Positions 27,158-35,368 of a stretch of DNA of 64,000 nucleotides are shown one piece after another. A program made the position numbers and the translations under genes. The notes beneath the pieces are model-generated. The model saw only the letters and a list, made by a program, of their open reading frames with translations. It was not told the origin of the DNA and ran no database searches. The stretch spans positions 3,609,001 to 3,673,000 of the forward strand of contig NZ_CP039690.1 of the NCBI RefSeq assembly GCF_005144885.1, given 5' to 3'. The stretch is from Phreatobacter stygius. Lineage in GTDB: Bacteria; Pseudomonadota; Alphaproteobacteria; Rhizobiales; Phreatobacteraceae. Each line of letters starts with the position of its first letter. The stretch's first letter is position 1.

Positions 27158-28726
27158 ATGGATATGTTCGCCAACCTTTGGCTCGGCTTCGGCGTGACGC
27201 TGGAACTGAAGCCTATCTCTTTCACTCTCTTTGGTCTTCTCGAGCAGGCCGTGGTCTACCGGCTGCCGATCAATATCTTTCTGTGCTTCCTCGGCTGCAT
27301 GATCGGCACGCTGGTCGGCGTCTTGCCGGGCGTCGGCCCGATCGCCACCATCGCGATGCTGCTGCCGATCACCTTCGGCCTTGATCCGGTCGGTGCGCTG
27401 ATCATGCTGGCCGGCATCTATTACGGTGCCCAATATGGCGGTTCGACCACCGCGATCCTGGTCAATATTCCAGGCGAGGCGACATCGGTCGTCACCGTGC
27501 TGGACGGCCACCAGATGGCGCGCAACGGTCGCGCCGGCGTGGCGCTCGGCATCTCCGCCATTGGCTCGTTCTTCGCCGGCACGGTCGCCACCCTGATCAT
27601 CGCCAGCCTTGCCATTCCGCTGACCCGGGTCGCTCTCCTGTTCGGTCCGGCCGAATATTTCTCGCTGATGGTCATGGGCCTGATCTTCGCGGTCGTCCTG
27701 GCGCGCGGCTCGGTGGTCAAGGCGATCGCCATGGTGCTGTGCGGGCTCATGCTCTCGACCGTCGGGCAGGATCTGGAAACCGGCGCCGATCGCATGACCT
27801 TCCGCTGGGCGGAGCTTTCCGACGGCCTCGACTTCGCCGCCATCGCCATGGGCATGTTCGGTTTCGCCGAGATCCTGCGCAATCTGGAGAACCCGGAAAC
27901 CCGTGACGTCCTGAAGAACAAGATCGGCAAGTTGCTGCCGAGCTGGCAGGACCTGAAGGATGCGGCCAAACCCATCCTGCGCGGAACCTTCATTGGTTCG
28001 GCGCTCGGCATTCTGCCGGGCAACGGCGCGGTCCTCGGGCCGTTCGCCAGCTATACGGTCGAGAAGAAGATCGCCAAGGATCCCTCGCGCTTCGGCAGGG
28101 GCGCGATCGAAGGCGTCGCCGGACCGGAAAGCGCCAACAATGCCGGTGCTCAGACCTCGTTCATTCCGCTCCTGACGCTTGGCATTCCGCCCAATGCCGT
28201 GATGGCGCTGATGGTCGGCGCCATGACCATCCACGGCATCGTGCCGGGCCCGCAGGTCATGGAAAAGCGGCCCGATCTGTTCTGGGGCATGATCGCCTCG
28301 ATGTGGATCGGCAATCTGATGCTGCTGATCATCAACATGCCGCTGATCGGCCTGTGGGTGAAGCTGCTCAAGGTGCCGTACAATATGCTGTTCCCGGCGA
28401 TCCTGATGTTCTGCTCGATCGGCATCTATTCGATCAACAACAATCCGTTCGACGTGGTCATGACGGCCTTCTTCGGCATGGTCGGTTATGCCCTGATGAA
28501 GATGGGTTTCGAGGTTGCGCCGCTGTTGCTCGGCTTCGTGCTCGGCAAGCTGATGGAGGAGTATCTCCGCCGCTCCATCCTGATGTCGCGCGGCGACTGG
28601 TCGGTATTCGTCGACTTCGTCAACCGTCCGATCTCGGCGACCCTGATCGTCATCGCGGTGATCATGATCGTCGTGGCGTTCCTGCCGTCGATCAACAAGA
28701 GCCGCGACGAAGTCTTTACCGAGTGA
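27158..28726 (+). CDS. tctA: Tripartite tricarboxylate transporter large subunit TctA
   Basis: A 522-aa membrane protein with about 12 helices, the translocating subunit of a TTT secondary transporter. The two internal repeats each carry the family motif: GVLPGVGPIATIAMLLPITF near residue 50 (with GTLVG before it) and LGILPGNGAVLGPFASY near 287. PGPQVMEKRPDLFWG (about 362-376) is also conserved. It works with TctB and a periplasmic TctC binding protein; no TctC gene lies on either side here, so a binding protein encoded elsewhere must serve it. The substrate, probably a di- or tricarboxylate, is not determined. Confidence 0.93.
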   Translation: MDMFANLWLGFGVTLELKPISFTLFGLLEQAVVYRLPINIFLCFLGCMIGTLVGVLPGVGPIATIAMLLPITFGLDPVGALIMLAGIYYGAQYGGSTTAILVNIPGEATSVVTVLDGHQMARNGRAGVALGISAIGSFFAGTVATLIIASLAIPLTRVALLFGPAEYFSLMVMGLIFAVVLARGSVVKAIAMVLCGLMLSTVGQDLETGADRMTFRWAELSDGLDFAAIAMGMFGFAEILRNLENPETRDVLKNKIGKLLPSWQDLKDAAKPILRGTFIGSALGILPGNGAVLGPFASYTVEKKIAKDPSRFGRGAIEGVAGPESANNAGAQTSFIPLLTLGIPPNAVMALMVGAMTIHGIVPGPQVMEKRPDLFWGMIASMWIGNLMLLIINMPLIGLWVKLLKVPYNMLFPAILMFCSIGIYSINNNPFDVVMTAFFGMVGYALMKMGFEVAPLLLGFVLGKLMEEYLRRSILMSRGDWSVFVDFVNRPISATLIVIAVIMIVVAFLPSINKSRDEVFTE

Positions 28727-28734
28727 AGCCCGGT

Positions 28735-28760
28735 CCGGCGCGGGTTCTTGCCCGCGCCGG
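28735..28760 (+). terminator. Stem-loop after tctA (possible terminator, no U tract)
   Basis: Perfect 10-bp stem CCGGCGCGGG/CCCGCGCCGG with loop TTCTTG, 8 nt after the tctA stop. It lacks a T run, so it may act as a transcript-stabilising or Rho-assisted end. Confidence 0.45.
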
Positions 28761-28903
28761 ATCCTGTCCGCGCTGGATTGCGCCGCCGCCGCCCGCCTCA
28801 CACCGGGCCGGCATCGTAACGAACCCCGCTTCGGCTTCGAACAGGCTTGTCAGGCGGCTATCCCGCACCGGGAGGCCGATGCCTGACGTTCCGGAGCCGT
28901 GCC

Positions 28904-29371
28904 ATGCATCCCTTGTCGTCCCCCTCCCGCCGCGGGCTCATCGGGCTTGCCGCAGGCCTGGGCCTGTTGGCCGGCGACCACGCCGCCGCTGCCGAGATCT
29001 ACACCCGCCCGCTGTCGTCGCTCGGCGCCGGCGGCCACGATGTCGTCGCCTATTTTTCCGAGGGCCGGCCGGTCGGAGGCTCGAGCGCTTTCGAGCATCG
29101 CTGGAAGGGCGCGACCTGGCGGTTTGCCAGCGCGGCGAACCGGGACGCCTTCGCCTTGGCCCCTGAACGCTATGCGCCGGCCTATGGCGGCCACTGCGCC
29201 TGGGCGGCATCGCAGGGCTATCGCGCCGCCGGCGATCCGCGCCAATGGCGGATCGTCGATGGCCGCCTGTTCCTCAACTACGATGCCAATGTGCACCGCA
29301 CCTGGCAGAACAATATTGCCGGCTTCATTCGCGATGCCGATCGCCATTGGCCTGTCCTTTCGGCACAGTGA
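28904..29371 (+). CDS. YHS-domain-containing exported protein
   Basis: A 155-aa protein with an Arg-Arg signal (SPSRRGLIGLAAGLGLLAG, cleavage near AAAAE) that suggests Tat export. The mature part holds a YHS-type domain: GGHDVVAYFSEGRPVGGSSA, then FEHRWKGATWRFASAANRDAF and PERYAPAYGGHCAWAAS. These are the standard blocks of YHS proteins, which bind metals in some cases. Its role is unknown. The start is chosen at the ATG directly before the signal sequence. It is monocistronic, between tctA and the DUF2853 gene. Confidence 0.82.
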   Translation: MHPLSSPSRRGLIGLAAGLGLLAGDHAAAAEIYTRPLSSLGAGGHDVVAYFSEGRPVGGSSAFEHRWKGATWRFASAANRDAFALAPERYAPAYGGHCAWAASQGYRAAGDPRQWRIVDGRLFLNYDANVHRTWQNNIAGFIRDADRHWPVLSAQ

Positions 29372-29530
29372 CCTGGTGATTTAAGAAACCGTGGTGACAA
29401 TAGCCTGAAGACGGCGGTTTTTTTGGCAGATATCTATTGAAACAAGCCGGTGACGCTGGGAATTCTTGGTGCTAGCGTTGCGTGATGCGCGGCTCCATTG
29501 GGCTGCGCTGCAACGGCGAGAGGGAGCACC

Positions 29531-29851
29531 ATGAGCGACTGGCTGGCAGACGTGAAGAAGTATGCGCCTAAGGCGAACGAGGCGGCCGTGACCGGCATCG
29601 TGAAATATCTTGGAATCGCGCTGCGCAACCGGGATTCGTCGCTCGTCTCCTTTACCGACGCGAAAGAAGTCGATCGCGTGAAGCAGAATTTCGCGATCAA
29701 GAAGCTCGGCCTCACCGATGAAAAGGCGATCGACGCCGCGATCGCCCAGGTTCATGAGGCGCTGAAGGCCGACAAGACCAAGAACCGCGTCACCGTCTAT
29801 TATCTCCTGGCCGATCACTTCAAGAAGCTGGATCTGTTCATCAAGAAATGA
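29531..29851 (+). CDS. DUF2853 family protein
   Basis: A 106-aa soluble, Lys-rich protein (MSDWLADVKKYAPKANEAAV...HFKKLDLFIKK). The opening MSDWLADVKKYAP and the C-terminal YYLLADHFKKLD match the DUF2853 family, small helical proteins with no assigned function. A ribosome-binding site GAGGGAG precedes the ATG. A strong terminator follows, so it is a single-gene unit. The compact length and high charge point to a cytosolic protein. Confidence 0.85.
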   Translation: MSDWLADVKKYAPKANEAAVTGIVKYLGIALRNRDSSLVSFTDAKEVDRVKQNFAIKKLGLTDEKAIDAAIAQVHEALKADKTKNRVTVYYLLADHFKKLDLFIKK

Positions 29852-29872
29852 GCGTTCGCGTCTTGCCCGAAG

Positions 29873-29898
29873 CGCCGCCCCCTCCGGGCGGCGTTTTT
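29873..29898 (+). terminator. Intrinsic terminator after the DUF2853 gene
   Basis: 8-bp GC stem CGCCGCCC/GGGCGGCG with loop CCTCC and a TTTTT run at 29894-29898. Confidence 0.88.
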
Positions 29899-30012
29899 GT
29901 TGCCCGGACGACAGTGGAACCCGGCACACCGCACGAGCCATGTCATCAGGCGGCTGCCCGATAGCCGCCACTCGGGTATAATGCCCGAGATTCGCCGCAC
30001 CGAGAGGCTCAG

Positions 30013-30807
30013 TTGCGCCAATATCACGACCTCATGCAGCGCGTGCTCGACACCGGTGCCCGCAAGGACGACCGCACCGGGACCGGTACGCTGTCCGTTT
30101 TCGGCCATCAGATGCGCTTCGATCTCGGCGACGGTTTCCCGCTGATCACCACCAAGAAGCTGCATCTGAAGTCGATCGTCCACGAATTGCTCTGGTTCCT
30201 GAAGGGCGACACCAATATTGCCTATCTCAAGGCCCATGGCGTCTCCATCTGGGATGACTGGGCCAATGCCGAGGGTGATCTCGGGCCGGTCTATGGCAAG
30301 CAGTGGCGGTCCTGGGTGGCGCCGGATGGGCGGGTCATCGACCAGATCGCCAATCTTGTCGCCATGATCAGGAAGAATCCGGATTCGCGCCGGCTCATCG
30401 TGTCGGCCTGGAACCCGGCCGATGTCGACGCCATGGCGCTGCCGCCCTGCCATTGCCTGTTCCAGTTCTATGTTGCGAACGGCAAGCTCTCCTGTCAGCT
30501 CTATCAGCGCTCGGCCGATATTTTTCTCGGCGTGCCGTTCAACATCGCGAGCTACGCGCTGCTGACCTTGATGCTGGCCCAGGTCACGGGGCTCAAGCCC
30601 GGTGACTTCGTCCATACGCTGGGCGACGCGCATCTCTATGTGAACCACCTGGACCAGGCGAAGCTGCAGCTCGCCCGCAAGCCTCGGCCGCTGCCTGTCA
30701 TGACACTCAATCCCGCGGTGAAGGACCTGTTTTCCTTCAGTTATGACGACTTCACGCTGACCGGCTACGAGGCCGATGCGCATATCAAGGCGCCGGTGGC
30801 GGTGTGA
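30013..30807 (+). CDS. thyA: Thymidylate synthase ThyA
   Basis: A 264-aa enzyme, the same length as the E. coli protein, that methylates dUMP to dTMP using methylene-tetrahydrofolate. The nucleophile is Cys146 in [12 protein letters not shown]; other conserved blocks are [69 protein letters not shown] and [10 protein letters not shown]. Translation appears to begin at a TTG codon, since no ATG or GTG lies at the expected N-terminus ([12 protein letters not shown]). It heads a thyA-mazG-like-folA operon with overlapping ends. Confidence 0.97.
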   Translation: MRQYHDLMQRVLDTGARKDDRTGTGTLSVFGHQMRFDLGDGFPLITTKKLHLKSIVHELLWFLKGDTNIAYLKAHGVSIWDDWANAEGDLGPVYGKQWRSWVAPDGRVIDQIANLVAMIRKNPDSRRLIVSAWNPADVDAMALPPCHCLFQFYVANGKLSCQLYQRSADIFLGVPFNIASYALLTLMLAQVTGLKPGDFVHTLGDAHLYVNHLDQAKLQLARKPRPLPVMTLNPAVKDLFSFSYDDFTLTGYEADAHIKAPVAV

Positions 30808-31118
30808 TGTCGGCACTGTCGGATGTGCAAAAGCGCGCCGAGCGCATCAGCCGGCGCTACGAAGCGTCATTTGGAATAACACCGGGCGAGGACTGGATCG
30901 TCTTCAAGCTGCAGGAAGAGCTGGGCGAACTGACCCAGGCCTATCTCGCCGCCACCGCGCGATCGCGCCACAAGGCCGAGGGCGCCGCCGGGCGCGAAGC
31001 CCTGGCCCGCGAGATCGCCGATGTGCTGGGCTTCACCCTGGCTCTGGCTGACCGGCTGGGCATCGACGCCGGCGCGGCTCTGGAGGCCAAGTGGATGCGT
31101 TGCGAGGTGGCGCCATGA
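30807..31118 (+). CDS. MazG-like nucleotide pyrophosphohydrolase
   Basis: A 103-aa all-alpha NTP pyrophosphatase of the MazG-like family. The metal-binding pattern is EELGE (about residues 37-41) with the second acidic motif EIADVLGF near 70, the ExxE...ExxD arrangement of these enzymes. Such proteins hydrolyse (d)NTPs or non-canonical nucleotides. It overlaps thyA by one nucleotide (TGATG) and folA by four (ATGA), so it is translationally wedged between the two thymidylate-cycle genes. A role in dUTP or modified-dNTP clean-up would fit, but is inference. Confidence 0.82.
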   Translation: MSALSDVQKRAERISRRYEASFGITPGEDWIVFKLQEELGELTQAYLAATARSRHKAEGAAGREALAREIADVLGFTLALADRLGIDAGAALEAKWMRCEVAP

Positions 31119-31633
31119 CGCCGGTTCTGCTGATCGCGGCGGTCGCGTCCAATGGCGTCATCGGCCGCGACAACGCGTTGCTGTGGCGGCTGAAATCGGA
31201 CATGGCCGGATTCCGCGCCGCCACACTCGGCAAGCCGGTCGTGATGGGGCGAAAGACCTTCGAGAGCCTCGGGCGGCCATTGCCGAGACGCCTCAATATC
31301 GTGGTCACGCGCCATCCCGGCCTGTCGCTCGCCGGCGCGGTCGTGGCCTCGGGGCTGGACGTGGCGCTCGCCGTCGCGCGGGCCGAGACGCTGCGTTCGG
31401 GGGCGACCGAGATCGTCGTCATGGGCGGCGCCGAGATTTATGCCCAGGCCATGGCTTTCGCCGACCGGCTGTTGATTACCCATGTCGAAGCAGCGCCCGA
31501 CGGCGATACTTTCTTCCCGTTGATCGATTTATCGGTGTGGGCAGGGCGCGACATATCCGCCCATCCGGCCGGGCCGGTCGACGATTATGCCTTCCGCGTG
31601 GTCGAATATCGCCGTGCCGCCCGCAGCGCCTGA
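31115..31633 (+). CDS. folA: Dihydrofolate reductase FolA
   Basis: A 172-aa NADPH-dependent enzyme that regenerates tetrahydrofolate oxidised by ThyA. Seen motifs: IAAVASNGVIGRDNALLWRL (substrate loop), MAGFRAATLGKPVVMGRKTFESLG (the NADPH-binding GRKTFESL), IVVTRHP, and VVMGGAEIYAQA (GGxxIY). The catalytic acidic residue that is usually Asp/Glu after LPW is Leu-Leu-Trp-Arg-Leu-Lys-Ser-Asp here, with Asp at the standard later position. The start at 31115 overlaps the MazG-like stop. Last gene of the operon. Confidence 0.93.
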   Translation: MTPVLLIAAVASNGVIGRDNALLWRLKSDMAGFRAATLGKPVVMGRKTFESLGRPLPRRLNIVVTRHPGLSLAGAVVASGLDVALAVARAETLRSGATEIVVMGGAEIYAQAMAFADRLLITHVEAAPDGDTFFPLIDLSVWAGRDISAHPAGPVDDYAFRVVEYRRAARSA

Positions 31634-31828
31634 TCTCCCCTGGCGTCAAGCCAGCGCCCAGCCTATGGTTTTTGTTGAAGTTTCCGGGCTGTCCTCATTC
31701 ACCACGGAGCCGAAATGCGGCAATGACGCAGGTGGCATCGCGTTGAAAGGCGAGGGCGGCTCTTCTATATCCCTGGACAACAGAGACGCTTTTCCGCGTC
31801 GCCAGGCTCTCTCAGCGAGGACTTTTTC

Positions 31829-32977
31829 ATGCCGTGGAACAATCAAGGCGGCGGCGGCCCATGGGGCGGCGGCGGTGGCGGCAGCGGTCCGAAGGGCCCC
31901 TGGGGCCAGGGGCCACAGGGCGGTGGCGGCGGCGGCCAGCCCCCAGACCTCGAGGAACTGATCCGCAAGAGCCAGGAGCGGCTGAAGAGCGTGCTGCCGG
32001 GCGGCGGCGGTAATATCGGCGCCAAGGGCATCGGGCTGATCGCCATCCTGGGCGCCTTCATCTATGCCGCGACCGGGTTCTACACGGTCAGCCAGAACGA
32101 AGTTGGCGTGAACACCGTGTTCGGTCGCCACATCGGCAATGCCGCGCCGGGCCTCAACTGGAACCCGCCGGCGCCGTTCGGCACGGTCTACCGCGTCCCG
32201 GTCACCGATGTGCGGCGCACCGAGGTTGGCTACCGCTCCGGCGGCGGTCCGCGCGGCGGCAACCGCGATGTGCTCGAGGAAAGCCTGATGCTGACCGGCG
32301 ACGAGAACATCATCGACATCGATCTGGAAGTGCAGTGGGACGTCAACGCGGCGCAGGTCGCGGATTTCGTCTTCCAGATGCAGAACCCCGAAGGCACCGT
32401 GAAGTCGGTTGCCGAAAGCGCGCTGCGCGAGGCCGTCGGCCGGCGCAACATCCAGCCGATCCTGACCACCGATCAGTCGGCGATCGCCGCCGAAATCCGC
32501 ACGCTGATGCAGAAGACGCTCGACGACTACAAGTCCGGCGTCAACGTTCGTGTCGTGCAGCTCCTGTCGGCCTTGCCGCCGCAGCAGGTTCGTGGCTCGT
32601 TCCTGGACGTCAATGCGGCCCAGCAGGACCAGAGCCGGGTCCAGAACGAGGCTCGGACCTATTCGAGCCAGGTGGTTCCCGAAGCCCGCGGCCGTGCCGC
32701 GCAGACGCTGCAGGAAGCCGAAGCCTATCGCGACCGGGTCGTCGCCGAGGCGAGCGGCCAGGCGAGCCGCTTCACCCAGGTCTATGAGCAATATCGCCGG
32801 GCGCCCGACGTGACCCGCGAACGCATGTTCCTGGAGACCATGGAGCGGATTCTCGGCGGCACCGACAAGATCATCATCGATCAGCCCGCTGGCGGACACG
32901 GCGTCCAGCCGTTCCTGCCGCTCGACCAGCTCACCCGTCGCCCTCAGGCCGGCACCACCCAGGGGACGACGCGATGA
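31829..32977 (+). CDS. hflK: FtsH protease modulator HflK
   Basis: A 382-aa SPFH-family inner-membrane protein. The N-terminus is a Gly/Pro-rich cytosolic tail (residues 1-40, NNQGGGGPWGGGGGG), then one membrane helix (about 67-85) and a periplasmic SPFH domain (FYTVSQNEVGVNTVFGR...). The C-terminal coiled coil is rich in Ala/Glu/Arg (QTLQEAEAYRDRVVAEAS). With HflC it forms a cage around FtsH and restrains it. Start preceded by GAGGA. It overlaps hflC by four bases (ATGA). Confidence 0.95.
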   Translation: MPWNNQGGGGPWGGGGGGSGPKGPWGQGPQGGGGGGQPPDLEELIRKSQERLKSVLPGGGGNIGAKGIGLIAILGAFIYAATGFYTVSQNEVGVNTVFGRHIGNAAPGLNWNPPAPFGTVYRVPVTDVRRTEVGYRSGGGPRGGNRDVLEESLMLTGDENIIDIDLEVQWDVNAAQVADFVFQMQNPEGTVKSVAESALREAVGRRNIQPILTTDQSAIAAEIRTLMQKTLDDYKSGVNVRVVQLLSALPPQQVRGSFLDVNAAQQDQSRVQNEARTYSSQVVPEARGRAAQTLQEAEAYRDRVVAEASGQASRFTQVYEQYRRAPDVTRERMFLETMERILGGTDKIIIDQPAGGHGVQPFLPLDQLTRRPQAGTTQGTTR

Positions 32978-33897
32978 ACTCGACCACCAAACTGGTTCTC
33001 GGCATCGTCGCGGCGGTCGTCGTTTTCGCCCTGGCCAATTCCTTCTTCGTGGTCCAGCAGACGCAGCACGCCATCGTGCTGCGTTTCGGCCAGGTCGTGC
33101 GCGAGCCGATCAGCGAGCCGGGGCTCTATTTCAAGATGCCCTTCATCGACAATGTCGTGCCGCTGGACAAGCGGACCCTCGATCTCGACCTGCCGGTTCA
33201 GTCGGTGCTTTCGACCGATCGTCAGAACCTCGATGTCGACGCCTTCGCCCGTTATCGGATCACCCAGCCCCTGCGGTTCTTCCAGACGGTGCGCACGGTT
33301 CCCAACGCCAATACCCGGCTTGCGAGCTTCGTGAATTCGTCGATGCGCAACGTCATCGCCGGCACCACCATGTCGGCGTTGATCCGCACCGATCGCGGCG
33401 TGCTGATGAACCGCATCCAGGAAGAGGTGAACCGCGAGGCCGGCACGCTCGGCGTCGAGATCGTCGATCTGCGCCTGACCCGCGTCGACCTTCCCCAGGT
33501 CAACCAGGAAGCGGTGTTCAACCGCATGCAGACCGAACGCCGGCAGGAGGCGGCCGACCTGCGCGCCACCGGCAGCCAGGCGGCGGTGACCATCCGCGCC
33601 CGCGCCGATCGCGAGGTCACCGGCATTCTCGCCGAGGCCAACCGGCGGGCTGACGAACTGCGCGGTGCGGGTGATGCCGAAAGGAACCGGATTTTCGCCG
33701 AGGCCTTTGGCCGCGACCCGAATTTCTTCTCCTTCTACCGCACCATGCAAGCCTATGAGCAGAGCATGAAAACCGGCGATACCCGCATGGTGATCTCGCC
33801 GAATTCGGACTTCTTCCGCTATTTCGGCGACGCCTCCGGGCAGCGCAACGGACCGACACCGGCGCGGGCGCCGGACGCTCCTCCCGCCAGCCGTTGA
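32974..33897 (+). CDS. hflC: FtsH protease modulator HflC
   Basis: A 307-aa SPFH-family partner of HflK. One N-terminal membrane helix (residues 5-23), then FFVVQQTQHAIVLRFGQVVR and the SPFH domain, with LTRVDLPQVNQEAVFNRMQTER in the coiled-coil arm; the C-terminal part ends in a Pro/Ala-rich tail (TPARAPDAPPASR). Periplasmic domain, inner membrane anchored. A good terminator follows, closing the hflKC unit. A DegP-type protease gene, which often follows hflC in Hyphomicrobiales, is absent here. Confidence 0.95.
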   Translation: MNSTTKLVLGIVAAVVVFALANSFFVVQQTQHAIVLRFGQVVREPISEPGLYFKMPFIDNVVPLDKRTLDLDLPVQSVLSTDRQNLDVDAFARYRITQPLRFFQTVRTVPNANTRLASFVNSSMRNVIAGTTMSALIRTDRGVLMNRIQEEVNREAGTLGVEIVDLRLTRVDLPQVNQEAVFNRMQTERRQEAADLRATGSQAAVTIRARADREVTGILAEANRRADELRGAGDAERNRIFAEAFGRDPNFFSFYRTMQAYEQSMKTGDTRMVISPNSDFFRYFGDASGQRNGPTPARAPDAPPASR

Positions 33898-33912
33898 TTT
33901 CCAACTGATTCA

Positions 33913-33943
33913 GGCCGTCGCGACCCCGTCGCGGCGGCCTTTT
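33913..33943 (+). terminator. Intrinsic terminator after hflC
   Basis: 12-bp stem GGCCGTCGCGAC/GTCGCGGCGGCC (one G-U pair) with loop CCC and a TTTT run at 33940-33943. Confidence 0.85.
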
Positions 33944-34008
33944 CGATTGCGCCAGGAATTTCTCCGACTGCGCCGGGATTTTTCGATGGCGCCAAGAAGA
34001 AGTGCGTC

Positions 34009-34194
34009 ATGAAAGACTTCCTGACCGCCTTGGGCCTGGTCCTCGTCATCGAGGGCATTCTGCTTGCCGCCTTGCCGATGCGGGTGCGCCAGGCGCTGGA
34101 GATCATGCGTCTGACGCCGATCCAGCAATTGCGCATCATTGGCCTCGTCTCGGCCGCCCTGGGGCTTGCCGTCATCTGGTGGATGCGTGGCTGA
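34009..34194 (+). CDS. DUF2065 family small membrane protein
   Basis: A 61-aa protein with two hydrophobic helices (LTALGLVLVIEGILLAALP and LRIIGLVSAALGLAVIWWM) joined by the polar, conserved MRVRQALEIMRLTPIQQ. This matches the DUF2065 (YjeT-like) family, which is commonly found beside hflK-hflC, as here. Function unknown; an accessory role around HflKC/FtsH is suggested only by gene neighbourhood. It is separated from hflC by a terminator, so it has its own transcript. Confidence 0.85.
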   Translation: MKDFLTALGLVLVIEGILLAALPMRVRQALEIMRLTPIQQLRIIGLVSAALGLAVIWWMRG

Positions 34195-34297
34195 CACGCG
34201 CTTGATCGCGCTCGACAAAAGACCGGATTGACAAGCGCGCCCTCAGGATTGAAGGGAGGGGCAGCTTCGCTCCATCTCGCGAGACTTGAAGAATATC

Positions 34298-35080
34298 ATG
34301 GCTCAGTTCACGCTTCCGAAGAACTCCAAGATCACCGAGGGCAAGGCCTGGCCGAAGCCGGTCGGCTCCAATCGCCTCAGCGAGTTCAAGATCTATCGCT
34401 GGAATCCGGATGACGGTGCCAATCCACGCATCGATACCTATTACGTCGACCGCGACGATTGCGGCCCGATGGTTCTCGACGGCCTGATCTGGATCAAGAA
34501 CAAGGTCGATCCGACATTGACCTTCCGCCGCTCGTGCCGCGAGGGCATTTGCGGCTCCTGCGCCATGAACATCGACGGCACCAACACCCTGGCCTGCACC
34601 AAGGGCATGGACGAGGTGAAGGCCGGCGCGGTGAAGATCTACCCGCTGCCGCACATGCCCGTGGTCAAGGACCTGGTGCCGGATCTCACCCGTTTCTACA
34701 CTCAGCACGCCTCGATCGAGCCCTGGCTCAAGACGACGACCGCTCAGCCTGAGAAGGAGTGGCGCCAGTCCAAGGAGGATCGCGAGAAGCTCGACGGCCT
34801 CTACGAGTGCATCCTGTGCGCCTGCTGCTCCACCTCGTGCCCGAGCTATTGGTGGAACGGCGACCGCTATCTCGGCCCGGCCGTTCTGCTGCAGGCCTAT
34901 CGCTGGCTGATCGATTCGCGTGATGAAGCGACCGGCGAGCGCCTCGACAATCTCGAGGACCCGTTCCGGCTGTATCGCTGCCACACCATCATGAACTGCT
35001 CGAAGGCTTGCCCGAAGGGTCTCAATCCCGCCAAGGCGATCGCCGAGATCAAGAAGATGATGGTGGCGCGCCAAGTCTGA
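34298..35080 (+). CDS. sdhB: Succinate dehydrogenase iron-sulfur subunit SdhB
   Basis: A 260-aa iron-sulfur protein of respiratory complex II carrying electrons from SdhA FAD to the membrane quinone site. The [2Fe-2S] ligands are in [12 protein letters not shown] plus LAC (about residues 77-105); the [4Fe-4S] and [3Fe-4S] ligands are in [16 protein letters not shown] (about 170-185) and [20 protein letters not shown] (about 228-247). It begins at the ATG giving [11 protein letters not shown]. No sdhC, sdhD or sdhA is adjacent: the upstream neighbour is DUF2065. Its last codons and stop are the first unit of a 19-bp tandem repeat. Confidence 0.97.
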   Translation: MAQFTLPKNSKITEGKAWPKPVGSNRLSEFKIYRWNPDDGANPRIDTYYVDRDDCGPMVLDGLIWIKNKVDPTLTFRRSCREGICGSCAMNIDGTNTLACTKGMDEVKAGAVKIYPLPHMPVVKDLVPDLTRFYTQHASIEPWLKTTTAQPEKEWRQSKEDREKLDGLYECILCACCSTSCPSYWWNGDRYLGPAVLLQAYRWLIDSRDEATGERLDNLEDPFRLYRCHTIMNCSKACPKGLNPAKAIAEIKKMMVARQV

Positions 35081-35203
35081 GCCGGCGCGCCAAGTCTGAA
35101 CCGGTGCGCCAAGTCTGAACCGGTGCGCCAAGTCTGAGCCGGTGCGCCAAATCTGACCCGGCGCGCCAAGTCTGACCCGGCGCGCCAAGTCTGACCCGGC
35201 GCG
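35066..35203 (+). repeat. 19-bp tandem repeat (minisatellite) arising from the sdhB 3' end
   Basis: Seven consecutive 19-bp units of the form GCGCGCCAAGTCTGANCCG run from 35066 to 35198, with a partial eighth. Unit 1 is the end of sdhB itself (Ala-Arg-Gln-Val-stop), so each unit repeats the stop-codon context. Units differ only at a few positions (gCg/gTg, gag/gaa/acc after TGA, one AAG to AAA), showing recent tandem duplication. The period is not a multiple of three, so the copies are non-coding. There are no unique spacers, so it is not a CRISPR. Confidence 0.95.
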
Positions 35204-35368
35204 TGTCAGGTCTGGCCTGGCCTGCACGAACGCTGATCGAACCGGTGCGGCGACAGTTTTCGCCGCCGTGCTTCCGCCACGGAAACACCCCGCCCACTCC
35301 TGCTTGTCACCCTGCGGCCGCCTTCACGCTCGCGTGAGTTTGGACCTCCATTCACGGGAGGTTCATTC
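35204..35368. other. Intergenic gap before creD
   Basis: Region between the minisatellite and creD. Only a ribosome-binding site GGGAGG (35356-35361) ahead of the creD ATG is evident; no clear terminator for sdhB is seen. Confidence 0.5.

Noticed and set aside
35066-35203. CRISPR array at the sdhB 3' end.
   Set aside because: Units are 19 bp and contiguous, with no unique spacers, and there are no cas genes.
34897-35227. Minus-strand frame repeating [18 protein letters not shown]-like units.
   Set aside because: It is the antisense reading of the 19-bp minisatellite; three overlapping phases of a 19-bp period produce the repeating peptide by chance.
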